64,000 nucleotides of DNA. Source: JAKACA01 sp963769255 (GTDB taxonomy: Bacteria > Actinomycetota > Acidimicrobiia > Acidimicrobiales > Bog-793). The notes below the pieces were generated by a model. It was not told the origin of the DNA. It did not search any database and saw nothing but the letters and a program-made list of their open reading frames with translations. The translations under genes and the position numbers were made by a program. Below, one piece after another: positions 18,727 through 27,886 of the stretch. The DNA is taken from the NCBI GenBank assembly GCA_963769255.1, contig CAVYKV010000001.1, forward strand, positions 682,001 to 746,000, written 5' to 3'. How positions within the stretch are numbered: position 1 is the stretch's first letter; each line of letters begins with the position of its first letter.

Positions 18727-21063
18727 GACCTGTTCGCACGGTTGCGTGGACACCTTACGCGCCGCTTGAAGCGCCGTGACGACTCCGGGCAGGCGCTGTG
18801 GCTCGTCGTCATCCTCGTCGTCATCCTCGGGCTGCTCGGTCCGATCATGGCCACCCAGGTCACGTCGGACACCACGCTCCTCGACGCCTCGGCCAACAAG
18901 CACGCGCGCCCTGGCCGCCGCCGAGGCGGGCATCCAGTGGTACCGGGACAACCTCGACTCGTACGCGGCCTACTACACCTACAGACAGTCCAACAACCCT
19001 CTCAGCGACCCCGCGCTGTCCGGCTTCTGCGGGGCGGGCCTCGCCTCGACGTGCGGGCTCGGCGGCACCAATCCGGCGGAGGCGTTCAGCTACGTGCCGG
19101 ACGCAACCCTGCCTGTTCAGCTCAGAAGCGGCAGCAGCGGTGCCGGCAGGCACGGTCGTCCTCACCGTGACGGGCCGAGCGGGTGGGCCAGGGCACTACG
19201 ACTACGTCGTCACGCAAACGAGCTACAGCGCCACCTCCGTCCTGAACGACGCCTACTTCTCCAACTACGAGGTCCTCGACCCGAACTCCGACACGATCCA
19301 GGGAATCAACGTCACCTCCGGCGGTGGGAAGCCACCGAGCCAATCGGTCGCCATTCACGAGCCTTCCCGTCACCTACACCTACACCACGAGCGCCGGCTC
19401 GACGACGTATCCGTCTGGACGGCGATGTGCCTGTACGACACCTACGACCCGAACACCTTCATCGATTCGCTCGGGCTCACGATCAGCGGCACGACGTATT
19501 CGGCGAGCCATCCGTACTACGGGCCGTACCAGAGCGCGAGCAGTCGTTCACTTTCGACGTGAACGCCAGGAACCTCGTCGTCGCGACCAGATCGGCACCC
19601 CGGGGTGACGGTCCGCTCTCGCCTGCGGCACCCGTACGACTTCGTGAGTGGAGCGAGAGACTTCAGCGGCCCCGTCTACACGAATGACCAGCTGCACGTC
19701 TGCGGGTCGCCGGTTCGACGGTTCTCCAATCTCGCTCATCTCCGGTGCTCCCTCGGACGTCGCCTACGCCTACGACGTGCCCGGCTCCGTCCAGGTGACG
19801 ACCGCCAACGAGGTACCAACGGCCCCTATCCCGTCGTCACTCCTGGGCGATTACGTGCCCGCCGGATATACCGTCGGACACGGTCAACTGCGGTGGCGGG
19901 CGCGTCACCCCCACGACTCTCACGGTGTCGGGCTGAACGGCGCAGCAGGGCATCCCCGAGCTCAACAGCGAGATCGCCGAGTACGGGGCCACGCCCACCG
20001 CCGGCGGGCACGGCCGGGACCGGCTGTACGTACACCGGGCCGACGATGATCGAGCTCGTGACGACCGCCGGCACGACGACGATGAACGTGTGGAGCCCCC
20101 TCTCGTCGAGCCCGACGACGACGTCCGCCTGCTCGGGCGGCGGGACGTTCTCGGCAACGAACCCCTTCATCACCGGCATCCCGCTCCCGAGCGACGGTGT
20201 CGTCTACGTGCAGAGCTACCAGCCGACGGGCGGCATCGCGCCGACGGTCCTGCCGACGGCCCCGGCATGGGCGGCTACGAACCCGACGCAGTGCTTCAAC
20301 CCCTACCTCTACAGCGACTCCCCGTCACGCCCGCAGTGCTACGAGGGCGACGTGTACATCGAAGGCGAGCTGCACGGCCAGCTCACCGTTGCTTCCGCCG
20401 CCAACATCATCATCACCCGAGACCTGACCTACTACTGCGTCGACGCGAGTCGGGGGGCGCCGTCGAGCACGGACCCCTCCTCGGTGTCGGCCTGCACCAG
20501 CTCCGCCACGCCGGACATCCTCGGTCTGTCGGCGGAGGGCGAGGTGCTCATCTCGGCGAACGACCCCGCCCAGACGCCTTCGAGCGATTCCCTCTGCACC
20601 TACGACGGCACGGGGACGCCACCGAGCTCGGGATGTCACCATCAGCGGCAAGCCCTACTCGACATCGACGACCCGCAGGCGTCTGGCCCTGGCTGTGCAA
20701 CGCCGGCACCTCGACGGCCGGCGGTCCGGGCAAGCCCGGCGTCATCGTCGACGCTGCCGTCCTCGCCATCAGAGGCTCGTTCGGGGTCGAGAACTGGGAC
20801 ACGACACCGGATTCGGGCGGGGCGTAACCTGGAGGGGACTGACCTCAGCGAGTTCAGAGGGCCGTTCGGCACGTGAAGGCGCCACGGGTTACGCCAAGGA
20901 GTTCAGCTACGACGGCCGCCTCGACTATGTGACGCCGCCCTACGTGATCCCGGCCGGCATCCCCGTCTGGCAGGTCGGCAACTACGTCGTCTGCCCGAAC
21001 AGCGCCACCCTCGGCACGCAGCAGGACTCCGGGAAGGCATACCTGTCCTGCCCGCCGTCCTGA
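18723..21063 (+). pseudogene. PilX-like gene B3, many frame changes
   Basis: Paralogue of A3. ATG 18723 begins MRPVRT; after a one-base step near 18740 the frame gives RRDDSGQALWLVVILVVILG, then ALAAAEAGIQWYRDN (next frame) as in A3. Further steps occur near 19120, 19370, 19405, 19545, 19590, 19705, 19868, 20010, 20630, 20680 and 20820. One TGA (19934-19936) also lies inside the otherwise best frame. The longest clean stretch (20010-20630) encodes the CTYTGPTMIELVTTAG and TPDILGLSAEGEVLIS segments matching A3. Ends at 21063 with TGA. Confidence 0.65.
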
Positions 21064-21128
21064 TCACGGAGTCGCCCGGTCACCTCTCGCCCCCTAACGT
21101 GTCGGAGGGACGATCGGAGAGCTAGCAC

Positions 21129-22427
21129 GTGGCCTGGGACTTTTCCACTGAACCGGAGTTCGCCGAGCAGCTCGACTGGATGAGGCAGGTCGTCCGTGAC
21201 GAGCTGATGCCGCTCGAGACGCTCGAGCTGAGCCCTCGGCAGCTGGCGGCGGCCTTGCAGCCCGTGCAGGCCGAGGCGCGACGCCGGGGGCTCTGGGCGG
21301 CACATCTGTCGCCGGAGCTGGGTGGGCAGGGCTTCGGGCAGGTGAAGCTCGGGCTCATGCACGAGATCCTCGGCCAGACGGCCTACGGTCCCGTGGCCTT
21401 CGGCAACAACGCCCCCGACTCGGGCAACGCCGAGCTCATCGCCATCGGCATCCAGACGACGGGGCGTGACGACCAGCGGACGCAGTGGCTGGAGCCCCTC
21501 CTGGCGGGCGAGATCCGTTCTGGCTTCTCGATGACCGAGCCGGGCGCCGGGGCCGACCCGACGCTGCTGTCCACGACGGCCGTGCGCGACGGCGACGAGT
21601 GGGTCATCAACGGGCACAAGTGGTTCACGACGAATGGCTCCGTGGCCGACGTCCTCGTCGTCATGGCCGTCACGAACCCGGACGTCCACCCGTACCAGGG
21701 CTCCTCGATGATCCTCGTGCCCGCCAAGACGCCCGGCGTCGAGATCCTGCGCGACGTCGCCACGATGGAGGATCCGACCGAGCACTTCGGGCGCTTCGGC
21801 GCCCACTCCGAGATCCTCTACCGCGAGGTGCGCGTGCCGTACGGGAACCTCGTCGGCAACGAGGGCGACGGCTTCCGCCTCGCCCAGCAGCGGCTCGGGC
21901 CCGGCCGCATCCACCACTGCATGCGTTGGCTCGGCCAGTCGCAGCGTGCCTTCGACATGCTGTGCGAGCGGGCCGTCTCCCGCTACACGCACGGTTCCCA
22001 CCTCGCCGAGAAGCAGACCGTGCAGAACTGGGTCGCCGACTCCATGGCCGAGATGTCAGCCGCCCGCCTCCTCACCCTGCAGGCGGCCTGGAAGATGGAC
22101 ACGGAGGGTCACCAGGCCGCTCGCGTCGAGATCGCCATGATCAAGTACTACGGCGCCCAGGTGCTCTACAACGTGATCGACCGGGCGATCCAGGTGCACG
22201 GCAGTCTGGGTTTCTCGACCGATCTGCCCCTCGAGCACATGTACCGGGCGGCGCGGGCCGCCCGCATCTACGACGGGCCCGACGAGGTCCATCGCGTCAC
22301 GGTGGCGCGCCAGGTGCTGAAGCGCTACCAGCCCGTCGACGTCCCGACCGAGCACGTGCCCACCCGCCGGGAGGCCGCCCGGCGCAAGTTCGCCGACCTC
22401 CTCGACGACGCCGCCCTCGAAGGCTGA
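21129..22427 (+). CDS. Acyl-CoA dehydrogenase (ACAD10/11-like)
   Basis: FAD-dependent alpha,beta-dehydrogenation of an acyl-CoA. 432 residues from GTG 21129, with GGAGAG about 9 nt before the start. Conserved ACAD elements: FSMTEPGAGADPT (flavin/substrate region), WVINGHKWFTTNGS, QVHGSLGFSTDLPLEHMYR, and a terminal ARIYDGPDEVHRV. The GPDEVH signature is seen in the long-chain ACAD10/11 subgroup. Isolated plus-strand gene after the prepilin locus; partner ETF genes are not nearby. Substrate unknown. Confidence 0.92.
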   Translation: MAWDFSTEPEFAEQLDWMRQVVRDELMPLETLELSPRQLAAALQPVQAEARRRGLWAAHLSPELGGQGFGQVKLGLMHEILGQTAYGPVAFGNNAPDSGNAELIAIGIQTTGRDDQRTQWLEPLLAGEIRSGFSMTEPGAGADPTLLSTTAVRDGDEWVINGHKWFTTNGSVADVLVVMAVTNPDVHPYQGSSMILVPAKTPGVEILRDVATMEDPTEHFGRFGAHSEILYREVRVPYGNLVGNEGDGFRLAQQRLGPGRIHHCMRWLGQSQRAFDMLCERAVSRYTHGSHLAEKQTVQNWVADSMAEMSAARLLTLQAAWKMDTEGHQAARVEIAMIKYYGAQVLYNVIDRAIQVHGSLGFSTDLPLEHMYRAARAARIYDGPDEVHRVTVARQVLKRYQPVDVPTEHVPTRREAARRKFADLLDDAALEG

Positions 22428-22446
22428 GGACGGCGGCGCCGGCGAC

Positions 22447-23561
22447 GTGCCCGAGCTGCCGCCGGCACTCGCGTACGAGCCGTACGAGACCCTCGGCGAG
22501 CGGCCGCACGTCATGGTGGACGGGGCGAGCCGCCCCGGCTCCGTCCTGACGCTCTCGCACTGGCCGCAGAGTCCCACCCCGCGTCTTCTCGCCCGGGACG
22601 TCTCGGCCTCCATCGTCCTCGAGTACCTGCGCCGGGCGTCGAGCCGCGGGAGCGGGCGTCGCCGGCGGGGCGGCCGGCTCGAGCGGGAGCTGGAAGCCGC
22701 CCTCGCCGCCGGGCGTCGAGGCGGAGGCCGTCACGAACGACCACTTCGACGAGGACGGCCTCATGTCCGTCTTCGCCCTCGTCGAGCCGGCGATCGCCCT
22801 GCAGCGAGCCGGCCTCGTCGAGGACGTGGCGAGCTGCGGCGACTTCGGCGTCGTGCGCAGCCCGGCGGCCGCCGCCGTCGCCTTTGCCATCGAGCCCCTG
22901 GCGGAGGCCGAGGCGGGGGCGGAGGCCGGCACCTCGGAGCGCTACGCGGCAACGCTGCCCCGTGTCGCCGAGCTCCTCGAGCACCCGGAGCGGTTCGAGC
23001 GGTACGGCGCTGAGGCGCTGGCACAGCTGGCGGAAGGACGGCGGGCCATCGAGTCCGGCGAGGTCGTCGTCAGCGAGGTGGCCGGCGTCGATCTGGCCGT
23101 CGTGGAGCGCCGGGCCGGCGGGAGCCACCGCTTGCCGCGGCGCGGCGGGGGGACTGCCGGTGCACGCCGCCGCCGTCCATTCGGCCACGGCGGCGAGCCG
23201 GGTGCTCGCCTTCGACGGGTCCTACTGCGAGTGCTACTTCCGCTACGAGGGCTGGGTGCGGACGGTGAGCCGCCCGGTCCCCCTCCGTCCCGACTTGGAG
23301 CCGCTCGCCCGGCTGCTCGGCGCCGAGGAGCCGTCAGGAGCCGCCTGGGAATCCGACAGCGTCGGCGCCATCGTGCCCCGGCTCCGCCCGGCCGGCGACG
23401 GGCGCACCGAGATCGAACCCAGCCGCGTCCTCGCCATCGTGCAGGGCTACCTCGACGGCGCCGATGCCGCCTGGGATCCCTTCCGCCCAGGGAGCGCCTA
23501 CGTCCCGCTCGCCGAGCGAGCGGGCTACGCCCCGGGCTACGGGAACGAGCCGAAGCGCTGA
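22447..23561 (+). CDS. DUF6687-like protein, two frame breaks
   Basis: Hypothetical actinobacterial protein of about 370 residues. It begins GTG 22447 (MPELPPALAYEPYETLG), carries VLTLSHWPQSPTPRLLARD, moves to the next frame around 22700 (PPGVEAEAVTNDHFDEDGL), again around 23110-23145 (GGLPVHAAAVHSATAAS) and ends APGYGNEPKR at 23561. Both steps behave as one extra base; a single surplus G fits each. The HWPQSPTP and NDHFDEDG segments recall the DUF6687 family from memory. Function unknown; the paired Asp/His motif may bind a metal. Confidence 0.6.
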
Positions 23562-23578
23562 GGCGCCGGCGGCTCCGC

Positions 23579-24182
23579 TCAGTGGACAGGGACTCCCCAC
23601 AGTGCCATCCAGTTCGCCTTGTCCTTCTCGACCTTGAGGTCCTCCTGCATGACGATGCCGAGCCTCAGCTCCGTCTCCACGTCCCGCTGCTCCCGGCCCG
23701 GCAGGGGCACGAAGGGGTAGAAGGTCCCCCGCTTGTAGAGGTACACGAGGTACACCGTGGCGCCGGAAGCCGCCGCCGCCGCCTCCGGGCGGAACCCGAA
23801 GACCGAGCACAACAGCTGCGGCCCGAAGCCCTGCTCTTGCAACGTCGGAATTCACCAAATGAATCTGGTTGACGAGCTCCTGGGGGTCGCCGGCCGGCGA
23901 GCCGGCCCTCGGGCCGATGACCACCCAGTGGAAGCCGAACTGGTCGGTCTCCTCCCGCACGGTGGAGGGGCCGTCCCCGAGCCCGAGGAGCGACTCCACT
24001 TCTTGCGCCGTATGGGCGAAGGGCTGCCCGGCGGCGGGCTTGTAGCAGACGCCCGCCTCGCCGCTCGGCACGAGCGCTTCGCTTGCCTGCAAGGTGATGA
24101 ACGCACCCGGGAGGCCGAAGAGGGCGTCCAGGTCCGCCTGGGCCGGCTTCGTTCGCCCGGCGAGGATGTCGAAGATCTTCAC
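23579..24182 (-). CDS. pspAB: PspA-associated protein PspAB (one frame break)
   Basis: About 200 residues, last gene of the pspA-pspAA-htpX-pspAB set. GTG 24182 begins MKIFDILAGRTKPAQADLD; the first frame reads to QELVNQIHLVNS and the second continues LQEQGFGPQLLCSVFGF to MALWGVPVH and TGA at 23579. The total length is 3n+1; removing one G near 23848 (TCC-G-ACG on the coding strand) restores one protein. It follows htpX by 34 nt. Function within the stress module is not established; identification rests on gene order and the sequence I recognise. Confidence 0.75.
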
Positions 24183-24216
24183 GTGACCCCGTTGGCCGAT
24201 CGGCGCGCTGCGTGGC

Positions 24217-25143
24217 TCAGGCGGCGTGCCCCATGGCCGCCTCGAGCTTCGCCAGCTGGTCGAGGCGCACCTGGAGGCTCGGGTGCGTGGAGAAGAGGTT
24301 CGCCACCGAGCTCCCCTGCGTGAGCGCCGGGGCGAAGAAGAAGGCGTTGAAGGCCTGCGCCGTGCGCAGGTCCCGTGTCGGGATGCGGCCGATCTCCCCG
24401 CTGACCTTCACGAGGGCGTTGGCGAGCAGCCGGGGCTGGCCGATGAGGATGGCGCCGGAGCGGTCGGCTGCGAGCTCCCGGTAGCGCGAGAGCGCCCTGA
24501 TGAGGAGGAAGCTGATGGCGTAGATGACGGCTGCGAAGACGAGGGCGGCGAGCTCGACGACGATGAAGTAGGCGCCGCCCTGGTTGTTGCGCCCGCCCCC
24601 GCGGCCCCCGCCGAGGAGGATGCCCCAGGTGAGCATGCGGGTGACGAGGCCGGCGAGGACGCCGAGGAAGCTGGCGATCGTCATGACCATGACGTCGCGG
24701 TGGGCGACATGGGACAGCTCGTGGGCGAGGACGGCCTCCAGCTCCTCCGGGCTGAGCCGCCGCAGGATGCCGGTCGTGACGCAGAGGACGGACGCCTTCT
24801 GGCTGCGACCCGTCGCGAAGGCATTCGGCATGTCGCTCTGGGCGATCGCCACCCGCGGCTTCGGCATGTTGGCGAGGGCGCAGAGGCGGTCGACGATGGC
24901 GTGCAGCTGGGGAGCCTGCTCGGGCGTGACGACCTGACCCTTCATGGACCACAGGGCGATGCGGTCGGAGAAGAAGAACTGGATGATGAGGAAGATGGCG
25001 GCGATGGCGACGACGAGCGAGATGGCGGCGCCGGCGAAGATCGCCGCCGTCACGGCGATGGCGTAGACGAGCCCGAGGAGGAACATCGTCGTGACCATGC
25101 GGGCCGTCAGGCCATGGTCGACTTCGTAACGGTTACGGCTCAT
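24217..25143 (-). CDS. htpX: Membrane zinc metalloprotease HtpX
   Basis: M48-family integral membrane protease for quality control of membrane proteins. 308 residues from ATG 25143 with GGAGG 12 nt upstream. Two N-terminal transmembrane segments (residues about 17-58), HELSH with zinc His141/Glu142/His145, and the third ligand Glu in YRELAADR; two more hydrophobic segments lie between (FLGVLAGLVTRMLTWGILL and FIVVELAALVFAAVIYAIS). Cytoplasmic protease face is typical of the family. It sits 7 nt behind pspAA, linking membrane proteolysis with the PspA response. Confidence 0.94.
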   Translation of the reverse strand: MSRNRYEVDHGLTARMVTTMFLLGLVYAIAVTAAIFAGAAISLVVAIAAIFLIIQFFFSDRIALWSMKGQVVTPEQAPQLHAIVDRLCALANMPKPRVAIAQSDMPNAFATGRSQKASVLCVTTGILRRLSPEELEAVLAHELSHVAHRDVMVMTIASFLGVLAGLVTRMLTWGILLGGGRGGGRNNQGGAYFIVVELAALVFAAVIYAISFLLIRALSRYRELAADRSGAILIGQPRLLANALVKVSGEIGRIPTRDLRTAQAFNAFFFAPALTQGSSVANLFSTHPSLQVRLDQLAKLEAAMGHAA

Positions 25144-25150
25144 GATGCGG

Positions 25151-25429
25151 TTAAACCTCCACGGCATCCCCGGAAGCGAGGAGCCGTTTCATCTCATCGA
25201 GGGTCACTCCCTCGTGTGGGATCGTCAGCTCGGACGACACGATCGTGCCGGCGTCGACTGGGCTCCCGCTCGTGCGGATCTTCTGCAGGAGCTCGTCGAG
25301 CACCTGCGTGTACGCCTCGCCGTCATTGGCGTCGATGGCTGACGAGAGCTTGGCGTCGAGGCTCTCGAGATGGCCGAGCTCGGAGTCGGGCACCTCGTAC
25401 TGCCCCTCCCCGAGGATGCGGACGATCAT
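25151..25429 (-). CDS. pspAA: PspA-associated protein PspAA
   Basis: 92-residue acidic protein, MIVRILGEGQYEVPDSELG at the start, predicted helical (LDAKLSSAIDAND...). In actinobacteria this small protein is encoded directly after pspA. ATG 25429 overlaps the pspA stop by 4 nt (ATGA) and htpX begins 7 nt after its end, so stoichiometry is probably set by translational coupling. Expected role: partner or modulator of PspA; no catalytic motif visible. Confidence 0.85.
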   Translation of the reverse strand: MIVRILGEGQYEVPDSELGHLESLDAKLSSAIDANDGEAYTQVLDELLQKIRTSGSPVDAGTIVSSELTIPHEGVTLDEMKRLLASGDAVEV

Positions 25430-26319
25430 TGCTGGCCCCCCTCGGTCCCGAGCGAGAAGAGGTCCGACCCAGCCGGGGTCTCGCCGCCCGCCGGCGGGAT
25501 GGGGCTTGGCGCCGGGGTGTCCACCGTCTCGGCGTCGGCGGCCTCGGCATCGTCCTCGGTGGCCGCGGCGGGGGCGCTCGAGGCGGCGCCGCTTCCGAGG
25601 GCGGCGTTCGGGGCGGGCGCGGCAGGGGCGAGCTCGTTCTTCATCTGGGCGAGCTCCAGCTCCACCTGGGTCTGCCCGGAGGTCTTGTCCAGCTCGGCCT
25701 GCAGCGGGTCGGAGGAACCGGAGAGATCCGTGAGCGTCCCGGAGGCCAGCAGCTCGTCGACGGCGCCGGCCCGTGCCTGCATCTGGGCGATCTTGTCCTG
25801 GGCGCGCTGCATGGCGAGCCCGGTGTCGGTCATCGACTCGGAGATGCCGGAAACTGCCTCGCCGATGCGGGTCTGCGCCTGCGCGGCCGTGTAGGACGCC
25901 TTCAGCGTCTCCTTCTGGGTCCGGAAGGCCTCCACCCGGGCCTGCAGCGACTGCGTGGTCGCCACGAGCCGTGTCTCCTGGTCGACGAGCTGATCGTGCT
26001 GCGTCTTGAGCCCCTCGAGCTGCGTGGAGATGGCGGCGCGGCGACCGAGGGCCTCGCGGGCGAGATCCTCCCGGTTCTGGGCGAGCGCCTGGCGCGCCTG
26101 GTCCTGCAGCTTGGCGGCCGTCTGCTGCAGGCCCTGCGCCTGCAGCTCGATGCGCTTGCGGGCCGTGGCGACGTCCGCCACGCCCCGGCGCACCTGCTGC
26201 AGCTGCTCGAGCTGCTTCTCGTAGGAGAGGTCGAGCGTCTCGCGTGGATCCTCGACGCGGTCCATGACCTTGTTGGCTTTCGCCTGAACAATGCCGGTGA
26301 GCCGCTTCATGACACCCAT
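25426..26319 (-). CDS. pspA: Phage shock protein A homologue (PspA/IM30)
   Basis: ESCRT-III-like membrane-stress protein that binds damaged inner membrane. 297 residues: MGVMKRLTGIVQAKANKVMD amphipathic start, long coiled coil with many Gln/Glu/Lys (residues about 25-215), then an A/P/E-rich disordered tail not found in E. coli PspA (about 222 residues). ATG 26319 is preceded by the purine-rich ribosome site GGAAGGAAGAG. Head of a four-gene minus-strand operon. A possible -10 TACACT is on the minus strand at 26380-26375, but no good -35 is visible. Confidence 0.93.
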   Translation of the reverse strand: MGVMKRLTGIVQAKANKVMDRVEDPRETLDLSYEKQLEQLQQVRRGVADVATARKRIELQAQGLQQTAAKLQDQARQALAQNREDLAREALGRRAAISTQLEGLKTQHDQLVDQETRLVATTQSLQARVEAFRTQKETLKASYTAAQAQTRIGEAVSGISESMTDTGLAMQRAQDKIAQMQARAGAVDELLASGTLTDLSGSSDPLQAELDKTSGQTQVELELAQMKNELAPAAPAPNAALGSGAASSAPAAATEDDAEAADAETVDTPAPSPIPPAGGETPAGSDLFSLGTEGGQQ

Positions 26320-26413
26320 GTGCTCTTCCTTCCTTCCCGCGTGACGCACCACGAGCGCGTGACCGCGAGAAGCCAGTGTAGGGCCGCTCTGGGCCGGCGG
26401 TAGCGTCGTGCCG

Positions 26414-27283
26414 ATGCGCGATCGACTGTGTCTCCTCACCGTTCACGCCCACCCCGACGACGAGGCGTCGAAGGGCGCTGGGACGGTGGCCCGATATCAC
26501 GCCGAGGGTGTGCACACCGTTCTTGTTACCTGCACCGGCGGCGAGGAAGGGGACATCTTGAACCCGGCCATGGACACCCCGGAGGTGAAGGCGGACATCG
26601 CCGCCGTGCGTGCCCGCGAGCTGGCCGACGCCGTGGCGATCATCGGCTACGACGAGTCGGTCCCGCTCGGCTACCGCGACTCCGGCATGCCGGACTCGGA
26701 GGCCAACTCGCGCCCGGAGAGCTTCGCCTCCGCTCCGCTCGAGGAGGCCGTCGGACGGCTCGTCGGCCAGATCCGCCGGACGAGGCCGCAGGTCATCGTC
26801 ACCTACGGGGACGATCACAGCGGCTACCCCCATCCGGACCACATCAAGGTCCACGAGATCTCGGTGGCCGCCTTCGACGCCGCCGGCGACCCCGAGCAGT
26901 TCCCCGCCGAGGGCGAGCCCTTCCTGCCGCTGAAGCTCTACTACACGGTCTGGTCCAAGCGACGCGTCATCGCCACACACGAGAAGTTCCTCGAGCTCGG
27001 CCTCGAGTCGCCCTTCGACGACCGCTGGCTCGACCGCCCGAGCGAGGACGACCGCATCACGACGTCGATCGACCTCACCGGCTTCGAGGACGTGCGGCGC
27101 CTCGCCCTCCTGGCGCACGCCACGCAGGTCGACCCGACGTCGAAGTTCTGGTTCGGTCTGCCGCCCGAGGTCCTCCGGACCATCCACCCCTTCGACGACT
27201 ACGTGCTCGCCCGCAGCCGCGTGCCGACGGCGCTGCCGGAAGCGGACCTCTTCGAGGGCGCCAGGGAGCTGGTGGCGCAGTAG
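26414..27283 (+). CDS. mca: Mycothiol S-conjugate amidase (PIG-L family)
   Basis: Zinc amidase that cleaves mycothiol S-conjugates during detoxification. About 289 residues. N-terminal LLTVHAHPDDEASKGAGT carries the AHPDD zinc motif; VTYGDDHSGYPHPDHIKVHE supplies the second zinc His; a C-terminal HPFDDYVLARS is typical of Mca/MshB. The YHAEGVHTVLVTCTGGEEGD segment and length fit Mca better than the deacetylase MshB. ATG 26414 preferred; GTG 26408 is two codons upstream. It diverges from pspA. Confidence 0.88.
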   Translation: MRDRLCLLTVHAHPDDEASKGAGTVARYHAEGVHTVLVTCTGGEEGDILNPAMDTPEVKADIAAVRARELADAVAIIGYDESVPLGYRDSGMPDSEANSRPESFASAPLEEAVGRLVGQIRRTRPQVIVTYGDDHSGYPHPDHIKVHEISVAAFDAAGDPEQFPAEGEPFLPLKLYYTVWSKRRVIATHEKFLELGLESPFDDRWLDRPSEDDRITTSIDLTGFEDVRRLALLAHATQVDPTSKFWFGLPPEVLRTIHPFDDYVLARSRVPTALPEADLFEGARELVAQ

Positions 27284-27317
27284 GGACCGCCCGAGGACGG
27301 CGGTCGGCCTTGCCTCC

Positions 27318-27323
27318 TATGAT
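27318..27323 (+). promoter_or_regulatory. Candidate -10 element for the SCP2-like gene
   Basis: TATGAT (5 of 6 to TATAAT) lies about 45 nt before ATG 27369. At 18-nt spacing the upstream hexamer AGGACG keeps only the central GAC of TTGACA, so the promoter is plausible but weakly supported. Confidence 0.35.
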
Positions 27324-27368
27324 CTCGGTTCCAGGGTCGCGGGCGACCCGATCCACAGGAGGAAGCAC

Positions 27369-27755
27369 ATGAGCAAGTGGCTCACTCAAGAGTGGCTCGA
27401 CGAGGGCAGGCAGCTCTCCGAGTCCCAGCCGGAGCGCCCCGGCGCCTCGGCGCGCATGCAGTACGTCGTCACCGGCGGTCCCGACGGCGACATCCAGTAC
27501 TACTGGATCCTCGAGAACGGCAAGCTGCTCGAGAGCAAGCTCGGCGAGCTGGCGGACGCCGAGGTCACGCTCACCCAGAGCTACGAGGACGCTCTCCGCA
27601 TCCAGAAGGGCGAGCTCGACGCCAACGCCGCCTTCATGCAGGGGCGCATCCGCGTCACCGGCAACATGGCGAAGCTCATGTCATTGCTGCCCATCACGAA
27701 CTCGCCCGAGTACAAGGCGCTGCAGACCGAGATCCTGGCGATCACGGAGTTCTGA
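27369..27755 (+). CDS. SCP2 sterol-carrier-domain protein
   Basis: 128 residues, soluble lipid-binding SCP2 fold. WILENGKLLESKLGELADAE and VTLTQSYEDALRIQKGELDANAAFMQGRI, then VTGNMAKLMSLLP, follow the SCP2 consensus, in which a hydrophobic tunnel holds sterol or acyl-CoA. ATG 27369 has an excellent ribosome site (AGGAGGAAG, 27358-27366). Freestanding, followed by two hairpins, so likely a monocistronic message. Ligand unknown. Confidence 0.88.
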   Translation: MSKWLTQEWLDEGRQLSESQPERPGASARMQYVVTGGPDGDIQYYWILENGKLLESKLGELADAEVTLTQSYEDALRIQKGELDANAAFMQGRIRVTGNMAKLMSLLPITNSPEYKALQTEILAITEF

Positions 27756-27760
27756 CCAGG

Positions 27761-27820
27761 GGGTGCGTCAGCACCCGTGCGCCGCCCGCCTTGGTGCCAA
27801 GACTCCGTGGCGGGCGGCGC
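27761..27820 (+). terminator. Two consecutive perfect hairpins after the SCP2-like gene
   Basis: GGGTGC-GTCA-GCACCC (27761-27776) is immediately followed by GCGCCGCCCGCC (27779-27790) and its exact complement GGCGGGCGGCGC (27809-27820). The 18-nt loop begins with the palindrome TTGGTGCCAA. No U-tract follows, as often in high-GC actinobacterial terminators. Confidence 0.6.
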
Positions 27821-27886
27821 GGCGCGTGTGGGCGCCGGCGCCGTCGTGGTCCGGCCGGGGGAGCCCGGCCTGGCAGACTAAGGGGC

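Noticed and set aside
19934..19936. In-frame TGA in B3 as selenocysteine
   Set aside because: No SECIS-like structure, not a redox protein, and the surrounding sequence is full of frame changes.
15830..21063. Programmed +1/-1 frameshifting as a general decoding mode
   Set aside because: Sites share no slippery heptamer or downstream hairpin, occur in both directions, and neighbouring long genes need none. Kept only as a remote option.
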